A stretch of 64,000 nucleotides of DNA, from the NCBI GenBank assembly GCA_959347315.1, contig OY365810.1, positions 19,232,358 through 19,296,357 on the forward strand. The letters are read 5' to 3'. The notes under the pieces are model-generated. The model had not been told where the DNA came from. It did not search any database and saw nothing but the letters and a program-made list of their open reading frames with translations. Position 1 is the first letter of the stretch. Every line of letters begins with the position of its first letter. The DNA is from Bimastos eiseni. Taxonomy: Eukaryota; Annelida; Clitellata; Crassiclitellata; Lumbricidae. This document shows, piece by piece, positions 1 to 10,352 of the stretch. The translations under genes and the position numbers were made by a program.

Positions 1-104
1 ATTGTTCATCGGCTATCCCATTCTTTATCCATTTAAAGCAGCCAAGAAAGCAGGAAGCGCAAGCGAAGCAACCCGCCGTATGCCCATGCCTCCCAGGTGA
101 CTGG

Positions 105-155
105 TAGAGACGCCAGAAGCCATTGCCATTCAGGCAATGGCTTCTGGCGTCTCTA
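105..155. repeat. Perfect short-loop hairpin
   Basis: Two 23-base arms (105-127 and 133-155) are exact reverse complements around a 5-base loop (attca). No gene or transposon terminus is recognisable next to it. It belongs to a set of similar short-loop hairpins scattered through the window. Confidence 0.9.
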
Positions 156-159
156 GATT

Positions 160-300
160 CAAGCAGGGATGTGGTCTCAAGACCGCGGTCATGGTCTCGA
201 ATGCATCGGCCTTGGTCTCGGACCATCGGTCTTGGTCTTTGCGGAACGGTCTTGGGATTGATCGCTGTCTTAGGTCAGCATTCTTGGTCATTTGTCGTAT
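160..300 (+). repeat. Degenerate GGTCTTGGTCTCG-type short repeat
   Basis: Roughly eight copies of a GGTCTYG/TTGGTCT motif occur irregularly here. A second cluster lies at 815-885 in the same orientation. They could be subterminal repeats of a non-autonomous transposon occupying about 160-885, but I see no clean terminal inverted repeats or target duplication. Confidence 0.5.
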
Positions 301-2089
301 CAGAGCAACTTCTTTGATATTTGTCGGTTATTTTCGATTATTAGAGACACCTGATGTTTGGGTCCAAGGCGCTTGTTATTGATTTACGACGTGCTGACCA
401 TCTATATCTACAAGTTACTATTGAAATAAATTGCATCTGCAACGGAACCAGCCATTTCAAAATTTGCTTTCATAAATTTAAAGGTTTCGGAACAATCTAA
501 TTATTACGTGGTCGGCCATGGGCAGTCACTGTTAACCTGAAATTCCGAGTACAAGTAGGCCTACAGGCCTACACTATTCAAACGGAACGCTAATCTACTT
601 GTTCAAATGTCTTATTTGTAACCTATCGTATAGGCTACTACTTGTAAGCAATTTATAGTGCGATATTCTCAGGCCTATGGCTGAACCTCATAGTTCGGAC
701 TGGCCGGTAAAGCAGTCTTCTGGACTAAGATTAAGATTAGTATTCTTCAGCAATATAATTGATGTTATTCCGTTTAAGCGTCTTAATAGATGGAATTATT
801 TACAAAACAGAGTACCGGTCTTGGTCTTGGTCTAGGACCACCCGGTTTCGGTCTTGGTCTCGAGGTCTTGGTCTCGTGCCCAACAATAGATTCAAGATCC
901 AAGAAAGGCCTTTTATTCCTGTTTCGTCGTGTTTATCCAGTAGCGAATGTTCGCAACAGATGAAGCATCTCAACGTGCGCAGTACCTTCGGAGCGCACGC
1001 AGCGTTTCTTAATAGGTCCAGAGCGTCGTGTGGCGACGTTTTCCAGTCTTGAGACTGCCAGTTTGGAGCATCTGAATCCCAGGTATCTTGTTAAGACTTC
1101 CTCCGGCGATTGCGGCGATCCCAGAAGCTGTGAGGATACTGGGCCAAAGTGCTGCAGGGACTGATATTCAATCTGTCATTTTTCACGTTTCAATTGTGGT
1201 CCCATCAGGCCAAACTAGGTCGTTACGAAAACCCAGCGTTAGAGCTGGTGACTATATCTTCCAGATCGGTAGCATTGGCAGGCAGAATAGCCTGTGAATC
1301 TTCTAGTTGATGTGCGAAAGCGGTGTGCATTTTCCAAACTGTAAGATTTGTGGCTTCCGCATGTGTAAGTTGGCTGTATGGCGTCAACTCTGGTGCGATC
1401 TCAGAAGCATGCGATCTCTTTGCAGGCTGTTGTTCAGAAGTGTAGCTTGACCATGACCAAGCCGTTGAGCATTTAGAATCTTCTGGTTTCGTGTCATCCC
1501 GCTTCCGACCCCTCACACGATCTGTGGCGGCTTTAATAACGGAGCTGGAGTTCACGCTTTTAGTTATCATACGGACAGTATCGACCGCAGGCCTCAAGTT
1601 TTTTCATAGGCGATCAGAGTAGAGTGACTCCGATCAAGATCAGCCTGATCTGCGGTGAGCAGTCTTCTCTAACGAGCTGGTTGACCCGATCTCTGGACAA
1701 GTAACCAGATCCTGGGGTGCTGTGGTCGGATGCCATCCAGGTCCCCTGAGGAATCGGCCGGGAAGGATCGTATGCGTCCTAACACTTGATCTCGCTGAAC
1801 CACACGGGGTGCGGTTCCCACTACGGTTCGCCCATCGCATGGTCGCATGGACTTTTTTGATGTTTTGATCGTAATTCCTCAAGTGTATATCGGTCAGCGT
1901 TTGTTGGTTCCCGCTTGTGCACAGAATTCTTTTGGCTGCTCGTCCTCGACTTTAGACGGCACTGTCTGTTTGTTCGTCGCTTTTCGTCTGCTATTGTGCG
2001 TGATTCTTGTGCTGTAGTCTCTGCTCGTTTTCGTGGCCATTCAGTAAAAAAGCCATCGAATAGTAGGAAAAATACACTCCCCTGATAAA
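301..2089. other. No recognised gene; short unassigned ORFs
   Basis: Apart from the second GGTCTTGGTCT cluster at 815-885, I recognise nothing coding here. The longest open frame is on the minus strand (1,597-1,223, 124 codons); it resembles no family I know and has no supporting signals, so I do not call it a gene. Confidence 0.5.
1767..1803 (+). repeat. 37-bp direct repeat, first copy
   Basis: The 37 bases beginning ATCGTATGCGTCCTAACAC recur identically at 2,118-2,154. The second copy runs straight into the 36-bp palindrome at 2,154-2,189. This may mark an element border or a local duplication. Confidence 0.85.
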
Positions 2090-2117
2090 CACTACCGGTC
2101 AATTTATCCTAGGATAA

Positions 2118-2154
2118 ATCGTATGCGTCCTAACACTTGATCTCGCTGAACCAC
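2118..2154 (+). repeat. 37-bp direct repeat, second copy
   Basis: Identical to 1,767-1,803. It lies between two CAATTTATCCTAGGATAAAT palindromes (centred near 2,111 and 2,171), as if the repeat had been copied into a palindrome-rich stretch. Confidence 0.85.
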
Positions 2155-2189
2155 CCGGGTCAATTTATCCTAGGATAAATTGACCCGGG
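2154..2189. repeat. 36-bp perfect palindrome centred on CCTAGG
   Basis: Eighteen-base arms (CCCGGGTCAATTTATCCT and its complement) meet with no loop. Weaker versions of the TCAATTTATCCTAGG motif recur through 2,090-2,650 and again at 4,125-4,260. Confidence 0.9.
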
Positions 2190-3784
2190 AGTTAATTCTT
2201 CCTATGAGCAATTGAATAGTGGAGTGCAATGTACCTAGGACATTTTCCCGCTGATAAATAGCGGGAGAATGTATGTCCCGCGGAGTTCATTCTTCCTAGG
2301 ATAAATTGACTACAGAGGAGTTAGTTCTTCCTATGATAAATTGACATATCTAATGCAACAATGGAGTTAATTCTATCTAGGACTCCCGGGCAGTTAATTC
2401 TTAATAGGACAAATCGATACCAACATAAATAATAACAATAATAACAATAATAGTAATACTAATAGCAATAACAATACAATACTAACAATAACAATTATTA
2501 GTAATAATGACAGTGACAACAATAACAACAACAAGAATTAACTCCCCTATTTACAGGCAGTTTGTCCCAGGTAGAATTAACTCATCTATTGCATTGGATA
2601 TGGGAGTCAATTTATCCATATGCGTCAATTTGCCTTAGATAGAGGTAGTGTTTATTCGTAGAGGGAGTGTATTTATTCTAATAACAATTAACTCCAAAGT
2701 CAAGTACATTACACTCTGAGAGCTAATTTAGCCTCCTACACCGATTTTTTATTGCTGCGGTCAAGCTGTGACGTATCTCTCATCGTCTCAGTTGTTCCAA
2801 AATCCCGGCCCAGAATCTCAACAGCATGTGTCAATGTGATGGATGTAGGCAACCTGAAAATACGTCGTTTCGCATATGTTTTTGTTGAGACAAACAGGTA
2901 AAATAGATACTACAAAACACCTCGAAGAAATATCGTTTGTAATGTGTAATTTCAATCGAAACTTGTCAAAGACAGAAAACATGCCGCTATATAAGCGAAG
3001 GGCAATTATTATAATTGTCATTATTGTTACCTTTAACATGATCGATGAGATTCGTCGTCATCGTAAGAAAATTACAGTTATAAAACGAAAATCTTTTTTC
3101 TAATCACAATGCACCGCACAGCACCGCTTCTTACGAAGTGCATCATCTCCTTTAGCTACAGAATAGAGTTATAGATAATTCATTTTTTGTTGACAGTCGA
3201 CACAGGAGGAGTGGCAAATTGTCTTCTACATCACGTGTGCTGTATACACTGTTGGGGCTATTCTTTTCTGCCTCATGGCTGATGGAGAAATTCAGGACTG
3301 GGCACGCCCTTTTATGGGCGAAACGATCGAAATACCAGATAAAATCGTTCAAAACCCATCTGAAGCTGAATCCCAACGACAGCATTTCAGCGTTGGCAAT
3401 CGAGGACAGTAGCCAGTGCTTCTGAAATTTTTATTTTAACCTGCATTATTACGGTGTCTCATCATGTAATAGCCTATAGTTTTGCCTACACATGCCCCTG
3501 TTAATCAACCAAGTCATTCTGACGCTATTTTGTTTGCGCTTTTCGAAGATTTACATTAAAGTACGTTGTCAAGTCCATATATCATCAATGTCAGTTCAAC
3601 TTTGACTCGATAGAGCGATCGATTCGCTGGAGCGCATCGCCGATATAACGGGTTCGACCCTCTTCCAAGGCATTACAGAATAGGGATTTTATTCGCTAAT
3701 TCGTTAATAAAAATATTTCTATAGCACACCTTCACATCAAGAGCGTTATATTGCAATTGCACCAAATATACGTTTGTGCAAACA

Positions 3785-4020
3785 ATGTGCTTATTATTGT
3801 TTGTTAGTGTTATTGTTATTGTTGCTGGTATTGCTACTTTTATGGCTATTTCATTGTTATTGTTATTTTTATCGCTTTGTTATTTTTATTGTTGTTATTT
3901 TTATTGGGTTTGTTATTTAAGTTGCTATTGTTATTGCTACAGTTATTATTATTGTTATTATTATTATCATTATTATTATCATTATTATTATTATTACTAC
4001 TACTATTATTATTGTCATAT
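3785..4020 (+). repeat. Degenerate TTATTG/TTATTA simple repeat
   Basis: A pyrimidine-rich run of TTATTG, TTATTA and TATTGC units. It opens a 120-codon frame of Tyr/Cys/Leu residues (3,776-4,138) that is an artefact of composition rather than a gene. Confidence 0.85.
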
Positions 4021-4309
4021 TGTCACTCCTTGTAGTCTGAGATTAAGGACCTTCAGGAAGAATCAAACACACTATTACATTATTACGGTGTCAATATGTC
4101 ATATGAAGAATTACCTCACCCGCGTCAATTTATCTTAGGAAGACTTAACTCAGAATCGATTCATCCTAAGAATACTTAACTCTAAGACTCAATTTGTCAA
4201 AGGACTGCCCTATTCCAAGAAATGCCCTATCCGATCGGGTCAATTTGTCAAAGGGAGAATGCCCAAGTCTACATTGTAGTAGTAGGCCATATGGGGCTTT
4301 CACTCAACC

Positions 4310-4630
4310 CCCAATGAATTCAAAATTGGCAGCCTCGTAGGAGTAGAAGGGATGAGGCCACCCCACTGAATTCAAAACTTGATCATAGGGGTTTAATTCA
4401 GCCCCCCCCCCCACTGAATTCAACATTTGTTCACTATCTGGCTTTGGCGCAATAGAAGTCTGCCGAACGCAAAACAAGACTGCGCTAAAGAATGTAATAC
4501 CAATGGAATGGCGTAGAGCACACCACATGACAGTCTGATAAAATGGAAATGTACAAAATGTTATCCCGGACGGGATTCGATCGTGTGATGTATCATGCGC
4601 TGTCCTTAAGCCTTTGCTCTGATCCAACGG
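4310..4630 (-). mobile_element. tRNA-derived SINE-like repeat
   Basis: Read on the minus strand from about 4,630, the sequence begins TGGATCAGAGCAAAGG, like a tRNA A box, followed by a B-box-like CGATCGAATCCCG. About 250 bases of unique body follow. A second, inverted partial copy of the body lies at 31,196-31,320 (shared stretches TTTAGCGCAGTCTTG, GTTCGGCAGACTTCT and GTGAACAAATGTTGAAT). The dispersed copies support an interspersed repeat; the Pol III promoter assignment is from motif shape only. Confidence 0.5.
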
Positions 4631-4678
4631 TGTAAACTACGGAACCCCTAATTCCCATTAGGGGTTCCGTAGTTTACA
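4631..4678. repeat. Perfect 22-bp hairpin at DNA-element end
   Basis: Arms 4,631-4,652 and 4,657-4,678 are exact reverse complements around the 4-base loop tccc. The right arm is the left terminal region of the DNA element that follows, so the hairpin is an inverted duplication of a transposon end. Confidence 0.9.
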
Positions 4679-5592
4679 TGGGACATGGAAGAAGAATATT
4701 TTAACTCGTTCCCTCGACCTAATAAGTCATGCGCACGACTTATTTGACCAATAGCAGACCAACTTTCTGTGACGTAAGCAAACTTATATTTCGGGTAAAA
4801 ATGGCGTTGCTGCAATAATTGGCAACTAAGTAGTTTGAAATGGGACAACGGCGATTTGTCGTTTTAGCGTCCCACATTCTACAACACAACTCATACGATA
4901 AATCGTGGGGATAACTTTATCTGATATGGTCAGTATTTTAGTTCTGTCAATCTGAAGATCATTTTCATTTTCGCTTTCATATTCGCCTGCATAGTGATAT
5001 CCCCAGTCTGGCACACGCTCAGCGTGCAAATGGCATCACAAATAACATTGTAGCTTTAAATGCCTTCCTTATGGCCAAAACCTTTCACACCACATATTAT
5101 ACACCCCTATTGAAGTGGTAATCGTAATCTCCGGACTTCTAAAGCGTCACACGAAAGCTATGCGCAGGGCACCAGCTTATTCAGAAGCGCTGCGTCAAAT
5201 CGAAAGGGTTGTCCAAATGATAGTCCGTGAGAGGTCAGAGTTTGGTTTCCAGAAGGTCAGCAGGGAGGCAGAGTAGCTATTAAGGAGGGCATCGCTTTCG
5301 TCGAGGAGTGACAGATATCAAGTAATAAATCTGGGTAAGATTTCTTGAAAAGGTGAGATTTAAGTTTAGAATGGAATGTCCGAATCACTCTATCTTACAC
5401 ATTGTTTCGTTAATAGAACTTTGTGTTTCCCCATAAATACCAAAATAGAAGTGTGTTTACGTGACAAAGCCTGCTCTTGGTCAAATAAGTCGTGCGCACG
5501 ACTTAGAAAGTCGTGGGAACGAGTTATCTCGTGCGCACGAGATAAAATATTCTTCTGTCATGTCCCTTTAGGGGCTCCGTAGTTAACTGTAG
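4657..5592. mobile_element. Non-autonomous DNA transposon with ~110-bp inverted ends
   Basis: The left end (about 4,657-4,765) and right end (about 5,476-5,592) are imperfect reverse complements. They share GGGACATG, AGAAGAATATTTTA, AACTCGTTCCC and the self-complementary AAGTCGTGCGCACGACTT next to TTTGACCAA. No transposase frame lies in the roughly 700-bp interior. I cannot place it in a superfamily; the outermost bases and target duplication are obscured by the hairpin at 4,631-4,678. Confidence 0.6.
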
Positions 5593-5619
5593 ATAATATA
5601 AGCTATAATACATATATCA

Positions 5620-5633
5620 ATTTTATTATTATG

Positions 5634-5666
<33 letters not shown>

Positions 5667-5668
5667 GT
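5620..5668 (-). repeat. (AAT)n tail of the minus-strand LINE
   Basis: About fifteen ATT units on the plus strand, directly after the LINE 3' end, so read on the LINE strand it is an (AAT)n tail. Confidence 0.85.
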
Positions 5669-7090
5669 CATAGGTTTTCGTCCCCATCGGGCTAAATGAA
5701 AGAGCCACTGCATTAAAACGTTGTGTACAAATAGACAGACGTTGAAAAAGATGAGCTGTTTCGCGAGGGTCTCCCGTTGTCTGTTTCATACGGCGGCTCA
5801 GCTTTTGTAGAAACTCCATTCCGGTACGGTTTATGGGCCAAGTGCTTCGATGACCACTAGCACAAAATCATGCGTGGTGGGGAGGGATGAGTACTTGATG
5901 CACTCTCGTTCTGCAGCATGTTCTGCTGCTTCACCGGCTGTTGATGCTGTCAGATATACATAAGAGGATGCGCATGTGTGAATGGGTGTAGCGTCCCATG
6001 CTAGGTGTCTGCCTCTCGTCCATGGGATTAATGTGGCGCCATCTGGTCTCTTGCCATCGGTGCGGATCAGTCCCGATGGTTCCATTGAGCTCGGAATGTT
6101 CGCTTTCAAGAGATCTGTCCAGATTATTTCATTTATGGCAGTGTCGTGCTGCTCTTCCCATTGATCTTCTGCAGACCAGACCGTGAGGTCTACCTGGATC
6201 GACGCTCTCCCAGCATTGACATGGATGCGGTGCACAGAGCACTCGTCCTAGGCGAAGTCCTGCTGCGACCCTGACCGCCTCATTGTTTCATCCCAACCCG
6301 CAGGAAGCCAGTCTCCGGCGTGCGGGGCTCGCATTCTGGCTTGACTAAGTGGGTTGTCGCATCCGGACCAGACTTTCGCTTCGTTTATCAAAGGTCTGTT
6401 CCAGGTCTTCTGTTGGATCGGAATTGGTACCATCGTCACTCTATGGGAGCCTCCAAATCCTTGCGAACGTTGAACATTTCCTCCGGGTACACGTCGTTCC
6501 ACTCTTTCACGGCTAGGATGGCGCCCACGAGCAAGACGGTCGACGCAGCTGACGCCAAATAGGCTGAAGTTGACAGCATCGATACCCGTCTGGTCCCGAG
6601 TCCTTCGTCTCTAATCGGGAGCGAAGCCTGTAACCACGCGAAAGTCCAATTTTACGAAGATTTGGTCTCGTTGCATGTTGGTCATAAAATTTCTTGCAGC
6701 GTGAACCGCTGCCTCTCCCCCTCCAGGGGTTGCAATGCCTACCTGGAACGGGGTGAAGAACTCTCCCAGTCTTTTCAGGACATAATTATTGCCAGCCTGC
6801 GCCATACTTATCCGATGACAATCGGTCTGAGGCCCTCTGATTCCTTGGAAAGAGCGATGAGAGATCCTCCAAATATCAGTTCACGTAACGCGAATGGACA
6901 ATCACACGCAGCATGAAGTCCGTCGTGGACTGGAGTAATGTACCAGCCAAATCCCTGGTGTTTATTAAGTCGAGTGGTCGGAGCCCATCCGGACGCCCCC
7001 GCTTTACCCGCCGCTTAACTTCTCTCACAGTGACCTGGAAAGAACACGTTTGTGACGACTCAGGCAAGTGACATTTGGTCCGTCCATCCA
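5620..7090 (-). pseudogene. 5'-truncated LINE: RT fragment plus C-terminal domain
   Basis: The minus strand encodes pieces of a non-LTR reverse transcriptase in several frames. Near 7,090-6,876 there is KRRVKRGRPDGLRPLDL. Near 6,805-6,611 there is PGGGEAAVHAARNF followed by VKLDF, the start of RT motif A. Near 6,235-5,831 lies a C-terminal block with GLIRTDGKRPDGATLIPW and LAWDATP, and at 5,819-5,620 LSRRMKQTTGDPRETAHLFQRL. The spaced RPDG and WD residues could be a PD-(D/E)XK-type nuclease, but that is inference. The frame ends in GATGGGGACGAAAACCTATGAC and runs into (AAT)n, a typical LINE 3' tail, which fixes the orientation. Frameshifts and loss of the YADD region make it non-functional. 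Confidence 0.7.
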
Positions 7091-7119
7091 TTTGCTGGGT
7101 GTCTTTCCTGCATAGCGGA

Positions 7120-7312
7120 AAGTGAGTAGAGTGGGTGACTCTGTAGAGTCCTGGGTGACTCTATGTGCTGTAGTGTCATGGGGACTCTGTAGTGTCTCTA
7201 TGGGCGGTTGGGTACGGGAATACTCTGTAGGGTCCAGGGGGAATCTATAGCGTCCGGGGCTGCAGAGTCCGTTGGGACTCTGTAGGGTCCAGGGGGACTC
7301 TATGGGAAGGTC
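7120..7312 (+). repeat. Minisatellite, GGGACTCTGTAGGGTCCAGG-type unit
   Basis: About seven imperfect 20-27 bp units containing ACTCTGTAG and GGTCC. It occupies the position of U3 in the 5' LTR of the Gypsy element but has no match in the 3' LTR. Confidence 0.75.
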
Positions 7313-7798
7313 CTCGGCTATAATTAAGAGCGCATTTTAGTATTGTTAGTTTAGTGCGAGTTCAGCCTAGTTCAATACGTAGTCGGAGTCAGTCGGAGTT
7401 CAGTTTGAGTGTGGACAGTCTCCTCGAGTTATACAGTAGCATATTCGATGATGTACGAACTTTCCGTGTATTCTGTTCGCTGCTGTTGAGAAGAAACGTT
7501 GTTAATCTCTTTGGACTGTGTTTCTTCTTCTGCCGAAATTTACTTCCTCGCCGTCTGATCCAGCCATCGATCGTCAAGGGGGCTGTAGCTGTTGAAACTG
7601 TTGCGCAGACCCGTGCCATTAAGCCGGGCCTTACTACGCGGACGTTTAGCAAGAGGGAAAGCTTCGAATTCGGTCTCCTTGAGGTACCACATAATAATAG
7701 AGGGAGGTATTAGAGTCTTCCCCGGGGCGTGTTGCCGTATCCTGCCGTATCCTGCTGCTAGTCAAGCCCTCAAAGTCGAACGAAAAGGAGGTTCGCCA
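7130..7798 (+). repeat. 5' LTR of Gypsy element (left border approximate)
   Basis: Bases 7,398-7,798 match 16,572-16,959 almost throughout, including TTAAGCCGGGCCTTACTACG and GTCTTCCCCGGGG. This shared part should be R-U5. It ends in GCCA and is followed six bases later by a primer-binding site. Upstream of 7,398 the two LTRs do not match: here the U3 position holds the minisatellite and a TATAATTAA box. The outer border is a guess. Confidence 0.7.
7319..7327 (+). promoter_or_regulatory. TATA-like box in 5' LTR
   Basis: TATAATTAA lies about 75 bases upstream of the conserved R-U5 block, a sensible place for the LTR promoter. Confidence 0.5.
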
Positions 7799-7803
7799 TT
7801 GAT

Positions 7804-7812
7804 TGGTCCCAG
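7804..7812 (+). other. Primer-binding site of Gypsy element
   Basis: TGGTCCCAG follows the LTR end by a few bases. It would pair with a tRNA ending CTGGGACCA. The primer tRNA identity is not determined. Confidence 0.5.
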
Positions 7813-7991
7813 ATAAGTGGGGTAAAGAAGACACGGTTTCAATTCGACAGCGAACTGGAGCCAACTTGGAGCACGATCCTGTACGAGTGTACGTTACTTT
7901 GCCGCCTGATTTCCTGATGGTCGTAACGCCCGTTTGGATAGATTCGCCGATGAGAGGTACGGAGCGAATCGCGACGCCTTCCTGGTTGCCG

Positions 7992-8016
7992 ATGGAGTCG
8001 GGAGCGCCGAAGAAGG
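7992..8016 (+). pseudogene. Gypsy gag, 5' fragment before hAT insertion
   Basis: The gag frame appears to open at this ATG (MESGAPKK) and is broken after eight codons by the hAT-like element at 8,017. The frame resumes beyond the insertion at 9,397, counting one copy of the 8-bp target duplication. The start is chosen because it is the ATG nearest the interruption that is in phase with the downstream gag. Confidence 0.55.
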
Positions 8017-9396
8017 CAGTGATATGTTAGTTCAGGAAATAATTTTCATTTCAGTTCCATTTCAGTTAAAATGTCCTCAATTTCCCTTTTATTTCAATTA
8101 CAACCCCTCAAAAATGGTCAGCCCTACTTCAAATTCACTTCTCTAAATAATTTCAGTTTGCAGTTCAGTTCTTGTTGCAGAATAATGTCAGTTCTACTTC
8201 TTTTTATTTTAGCGCAAGTGTCAAATGGAATCAACTTCTAACAAAATTAATCAACGAGGCATTTATTTCATTTAAAAAATACTCTCATTTCCAATGACTT
8301 GCTCATTCTGTTTCCAACTGTTAGAGGACCACACAAAGAAAATATTCTTTCCACTTAGGCTTGGGAAGCCGGAGCTGCAAGAAGGTCTTCTGCAAGTGGG
8401 GTAATCTTTCCATAGATATGCTGTTTGTCCCTCCAAAACTGAAGGCTATCGCTGGAGCCTGTGTCGGAGATTTCCTTGTCCTTTTCGGAATGTATTTTTT
8501 CGTGGTCTTTATACGCGTTTGTATGATGTCGCTGCAGGTGCGAAATAAGATTGCTGGAATATTCGCCAGAAAGCGCAATCCCGCTCCTCTTGTCTGTTTT
8601 AGCGTCCAGGACGCTGCAGACCGATTTATCAGTTTCTTTGCGGTATTTTAAACAGTCCCATACTAGGCCTTCTTTCTTCCGCCCGGCAGAACACCAGATA
8701 AGAACTCACCATCGGAAAAAATGTTTTCAAAGCCAAAGTTTTAAGAGTCGGAAAGTACATGCGAGTCGCTTTACATAAATAGTAAGGCTGTGAGCCTAAG
8801 GTTGGTTTTGTCGAGGCGTCGCCAGACTCAGACTCACCACACACCTCGTACGTACTAAAAGTTCCGATCGACGCCCCTACAGATCTTCCCGGCTTGTCCG
8901 TGATTGGTTAAGGCTGGTCAGGTTCGCCATCGCTTCGTGACAGCGTCCGCCGTCCTTAGTTCGAGCATCCTCTGATTGACTGTTCCAACGGTCCAGAGTT
9001 TTATGACCTTTCCTACGCTTGCTAATAGAATTTTGTCGGCCACCTCTGGGAATAGATCATGACCCGCGTGGCGAATCTGTTGCTGATCAGAGGCGATCCA
9101 CGGCGTCTTATCGGCCTATCTCGAGCTGTCTGGTGAGCTTCTGGTTGCGTGGCGCCCTCTCTCGTTGGTCTGGGAGCTACGATTGTTACAGGCCTAGATA
9201 AATTTTAAAAGATATAAGCATTTTCCGTTCGGAAATTAATTTTCGTTTCCGTTGTAATTTATTTTCAAAGTGGTTGATTTCCGTTCAATTTCCGCTTTCG
9301 GTTGTGAAATATTTTCCGTTTCCGTTTCAGTTCTACTTATACGGAAATCAATAATTTCCGTTCTAATTTAACTTAACGTTAACGAAAATATCACTG
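8017..9396. mobile_element. hAT-like non-autonomous transposon inserted in gag
   Basis: The ends CAGTGATATGTTAGTTCAGG (8,017) and, on the other strand, CAGTGATATTTTCGTTAACG (9,396) agree at 16 of 20 positions. The flanks GAAGAAGG and GAAGAAAG form an 8-bp target duplication with one mismatch, as expected for hAT. Subterminal TTTCAGTTCC / TTTCCGTTTC repeats occupy about 200 bp at each side. The interior (8.3-9.2 kb) holds no transposase I recognise. It resembles the elements at 26.24 and 42.03 kb in its CAGTG ends. Confidence 0.75.
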
Positions 9397-10234
9397 GAAG
9401 AAAGCAGAGAAATCAACTTGGTCGCCGATGTTGGTAGAGGGCGTCAAGGATCTGCTCCGGGACCGACCGTTTGAGATGGATCCCGGCAAATTTGATGGGA
9501 CTGGGTCGCAGGAATCGTTTCTGGCCCAGTTCGAGGTGTGCGCCCGACACAACCGATGGACTGCCGTGGACCGAGTGGACTATCTACGCTGCGCTCTGAA
9601 GAAGGCCGCCACTCAGCTGTTGTGGGACTTTGGAGCGCGCCAGGACGTGACTTACGAGGAACTGGTGGAGCGGCAACGTTGCGTCAGCGTTATGGGACGG
9701 AAGGCCAAGCCGAGACCTTTCGTGCGCAGCCGTATTTATAGACGTCAACGTAACGGGGAGAGTCTGAGCGACCTGCTGCACGAAATACGTCGCCTTGTCG
9801 TCGCGTATCTCGTGTCATCCAACGAGACTACCCAAATCATCCCATGTGACGCCTTCTTGGAAGCCATGAAAGACAGGTTCACGAACGGGAGCCGAAAACT
9901 CTAGACGAGGAACCGCGCTTCGTCTGGAAGTCTACCAGACGACGATGGACCCGGACGACCGGGTTCGTGGGTCTTAAGAGACTGACTAGAGTCCGCGCCT
10001 GCAGGCCTGGTTAGAACAATTCCTGACCAAGGAACAAGAAGATCAGCGACGCTGGCAAGGTTACTTGGAGACGAAATTTGATCGGAAACTCCGGGAGCTG
10101 ACAAGCCGAACCACGCCGTCGGAGAGTCCGGTTCTGGACGTTTCCCCCGCTGGTGGCAACCGGTCGGGACGGACGGGGACCTGCTTTCGTTGTCGCCAGC
10201 AACGACGGGAGCGTAGGAGAGACATTCGCATACA
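9397..10234 (+). pseudogene. Gypsy gag, main fragment
   Basis: An open frame to 9,904 gives a Gypsy-type Gag with QESFLAQFEVCARHNRW and YLRCALKKAATQLLWDFG, the usual Ty3 capsid-like helices. Beyond the stop the coding continues in other frames to about 10,230, where GTCFRCRQ looks like the first half of a CCHC zinc knuckle. There it is cut off by Polinton-derived DNA. A related gag piece (ESFLAQFKVCATHSRW) lies on the minus strand at about 45,620-45,690 and in the other tandem copies, showing that the same family occurs twice in the window. Protease and the rest of the nucleocapsid are missing. Confidence 0.7.
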
Positions 10235-10352
10235 ACAGCAGTAAATAGTATTAGAAAGGGATGAATTGAAACAATATTTATACACTATAGTTTCTTTTTG
10301 AGTTGTGACAAGCATTATATGCGAGCAATCATTGAACGGTTCAATTTAGAAA

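Larger units (their letters stand above)
2090..4262. mobile_element. Candidate fold-back-like element
   Basis: Both ends carry clusters of TCAATTTATCCTAGG / GAGTTAATTCTTCC motifs. Inside these, the left side has a CAATAA-type simple repeat (about 2,424-2,536) and the right side the complementary TTATTG-type repeat (about 3,785-4,020). The arrangement motif cluster, CAATAA tract, unique centre, TTATTG tract, motif cluster resembles a fold-back transposon with simple-repeat arms. No transposase is visible in the 2.7-3.77 kb centre. Simple repeats arise easily, so the boundaries and the element itself are an inference. Confidence 0.35.

Noticed and set aside
1223..1597. 124-codon minus-strand open frame
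   Set aside because: No family resemblance, no promoter or splice support; could be chance or an unknown decayed element.
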